This document shows, in pieces, positions 32,991 through 33,737 of a DNA stretch of 33,737 nucleotides. Under the pieces are notes generated by a model. That model was not told where the DNA came from. It was given only the letters and a program-made list of their open reading frames with translations, and did no database searches. The stretch covers positions 1-33,737 of the forward strand of contig JANNVK010000188.1 of NCBI GenBank assembly GCA_031414415.1, in the 5' to 3' direction. The first letter of the stretch is position 1; each line of letters opens with the position of its first letter. Position numbers and translations under genes: made by a program. This DNA comes from JANNVK01 sp031414415 (lineage in GTDB: Bacteria; Acidobacteriota; Blastocatellia; Pyrinomonadales; Pyrinomonadaceae).

Positions 32991-33228
32991 AGGCTTGCAA
33001 TAAAGCGATTTCCCGAATCGCGTATCATTCTTCCACCCGACAAACTCTTTTGTCCGCCTACGGAAGTAGGAATCAACCTGTTAAACAATAAGAAAAGCCT
33101 CACGCGTAATCATAATTGACTGTCAATCGTGCGGAAAAAAATTAATGAGTTTTTGATGGCATAAAGACCTCAGGCATTTCTGTTCTTAAAATAAAATTGA
33201 TCGTTAAATTTACATTTCGAAAATCTAT
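32991..33228. other. Gap between toxin remnant and permease
   Basis: Contains a small perfect hairpin, CCTAC-GGAA-GTAGG, at 33057-33070 preceded by CCGCC, similar in form to the element at 2268-2286. The toxin frame stays open upstream to a stop at 33081-33083, but this part has no start and may be repeat sequence. Nothing else was seen. Confidence 0.5.
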
Positions 33229-33737
33229 TTATTCATAGCTCAATGCTTCAACAGCATCTAATCTGGCTGCTCGCAGAGCTGGATACAACGCTCCAATTGC
33301 TCCGCCAAGTAAGCCGACAAGTAGTGTGATTGCAACAACTTGCGTTTCAATTGCGACTTCTAACGTCGTAAAGTTTGTCAAGATTAACTTTAATAAAATT
33401 GCAAAAATCACGCCGGCAATTACGCCGCAAAAGCTGATTAAAAGTGCTTCTTGGGCAATTATCCAAGCGATGCCGACGTTCGACATTCCTAAGGCTTTTA
33501 AAATTCCGATTTGTCGCGTTCTTTCGGTGACAGTTGTATACATTGTGAGCAAAATTACCAACGCGGAAATTATTGCGGCAATGCCGATTATGACATCGAG
33601 AAATGTGTTGAGAAAAGGGATTCCTTGCTGATAAAGTTCTGGTATGTCAGAAGTTCTGATAACCAGATTGTCAGGAAATTTCAGTTGAATATTTTTCCCA
33701 ACATCTTCTAAGGTAAATCCTTCTTTAATTTTTACTA
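33229..33737 (-). CDS. FtsX/MacB-family ABC transporter permease, C-terminal part (runs off the right edge)
   Basis: Open from the right edge of the window to the stop at 33229, about 168 codons visible. A short extracytoplasmic region (VKIKEGFTLEDVGKNIQLKF) is followed by three membrane helices (about IIGIAAIISALVILL, LISFCGVIAGVIFAILL, VVAITLLVGLLGGAIGALYPALRA). The cytoplasmic segment TERTRQIGILKALGMSN between the first two is the FtsX/MacB signature. The end GALYPALRAARLDAVEAL is typical of MacB-type permeases that export lipoproteins, peptides or drugs with an ATPase. The N-terminal part and any ATPase partner lie outside the window. Confidence 0.92.
   Translation of the reverse strand, partial: VKIKEGFTLEDVGKNIQLKFPDNLVIRTSDIPELYQQGIPFLNTFLDVIIGIAAIISALVILLTMYTTVTERTRQIGILKALGMSNVGIAWIIAQEALLISFCGVIAGVIFAILLKLILTNFTTLEVAIETQVVAITLLVGLLGGAIGALYPALRAARLDAVEALSYE

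Overview
The window is a low-GC, gene-dense stretch of bacterial chromosome. The best guess is Acidobacteriota, in or near the class Blastocatellia. The grounds are an Oar/TonB-type outer-membrane barrel with an N-terminal carboxypeptidase-regulatory-like domain, an RNase E/G whose S1 domain is split by a very long charged insert, many TPR and SH3 secreted proteins, and a family-A polymerase lacking the 5' nuclease. This placement is an inference from protein style, not from a marker gene. No rRNA, tRNA, CRISPR array, insertion sequence or prophage was seen.

Layout. 1-1566 (-): 5' part of RNase E/G. 1567-2296: long non-coding stretch ending in a compound hairpin repeat that abuts the next start codon. 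2297-4063 (+): DNA polymerase with proofreading domain, convergent through a shared hairpin with a coiled-coil zinc-ribbon protein (4131-4853, -). An unrecognised 170-residue gene follows (4984-5496, -). 5555-10501 (+) is a translation/ribosome operon: TPR secreted protein, era, prmA, rsmE. 10502-12308 (-) holds a secreted protein, a HAS-barrel-like protein and a DUF1232 membrane protein. 12391-16741 (-) is an envelope cluster reading, in order of transcription, Cys-rich exported peptide, membrane-tethered redoxin, LolA-like exported protein, TonB-type barrel. A GA microsatellite lies in the apparent promoter of the peptide gene. 16868-20965 (+): pta, a VapBC-type toxin-antitoxin pair, and an Slt-type lytic transglycosylase. 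20968-23960 (-): M61-like metallopeptidase, SH3 lipoprotein and stand-alone Smr protein, tightly coupled. 24108-24185 (+): possible 25-residue membrane peptide. 24257-26500 (-): membrane GGDEF-EAL protein. 26697-28805 (-): secreted prolyl oligopeptidase. 28854-30589 (-): overlapping AAA ATPase and DUF4276 TOPRIM genes, a probable defence module. 30680-31822 (-): citrate synthase. 32132-32990 (-): remnant of a metallopeptidase toxin with a premature stop, followed by a probable immunity protein. 33229-33737 (-): C-terminal part of a MacB/FtsX-type permease.

Most of the window is housekeeping and envelope biology. The accessory pieces most worth attention are (i) the ATPase-TOPRIM pair, which looks like a split OLD or PARIS-like defence system, (ii) the Cys-rich peptide/redoxin/LolA-like/TonB locus with a possibly phase-variable promoter, and (iii) the orphan toxin-immunity cassette, where the toxin's reading frame, including a candidate third zinc ligand, continues past an in-frame stop up to the immunity gene.
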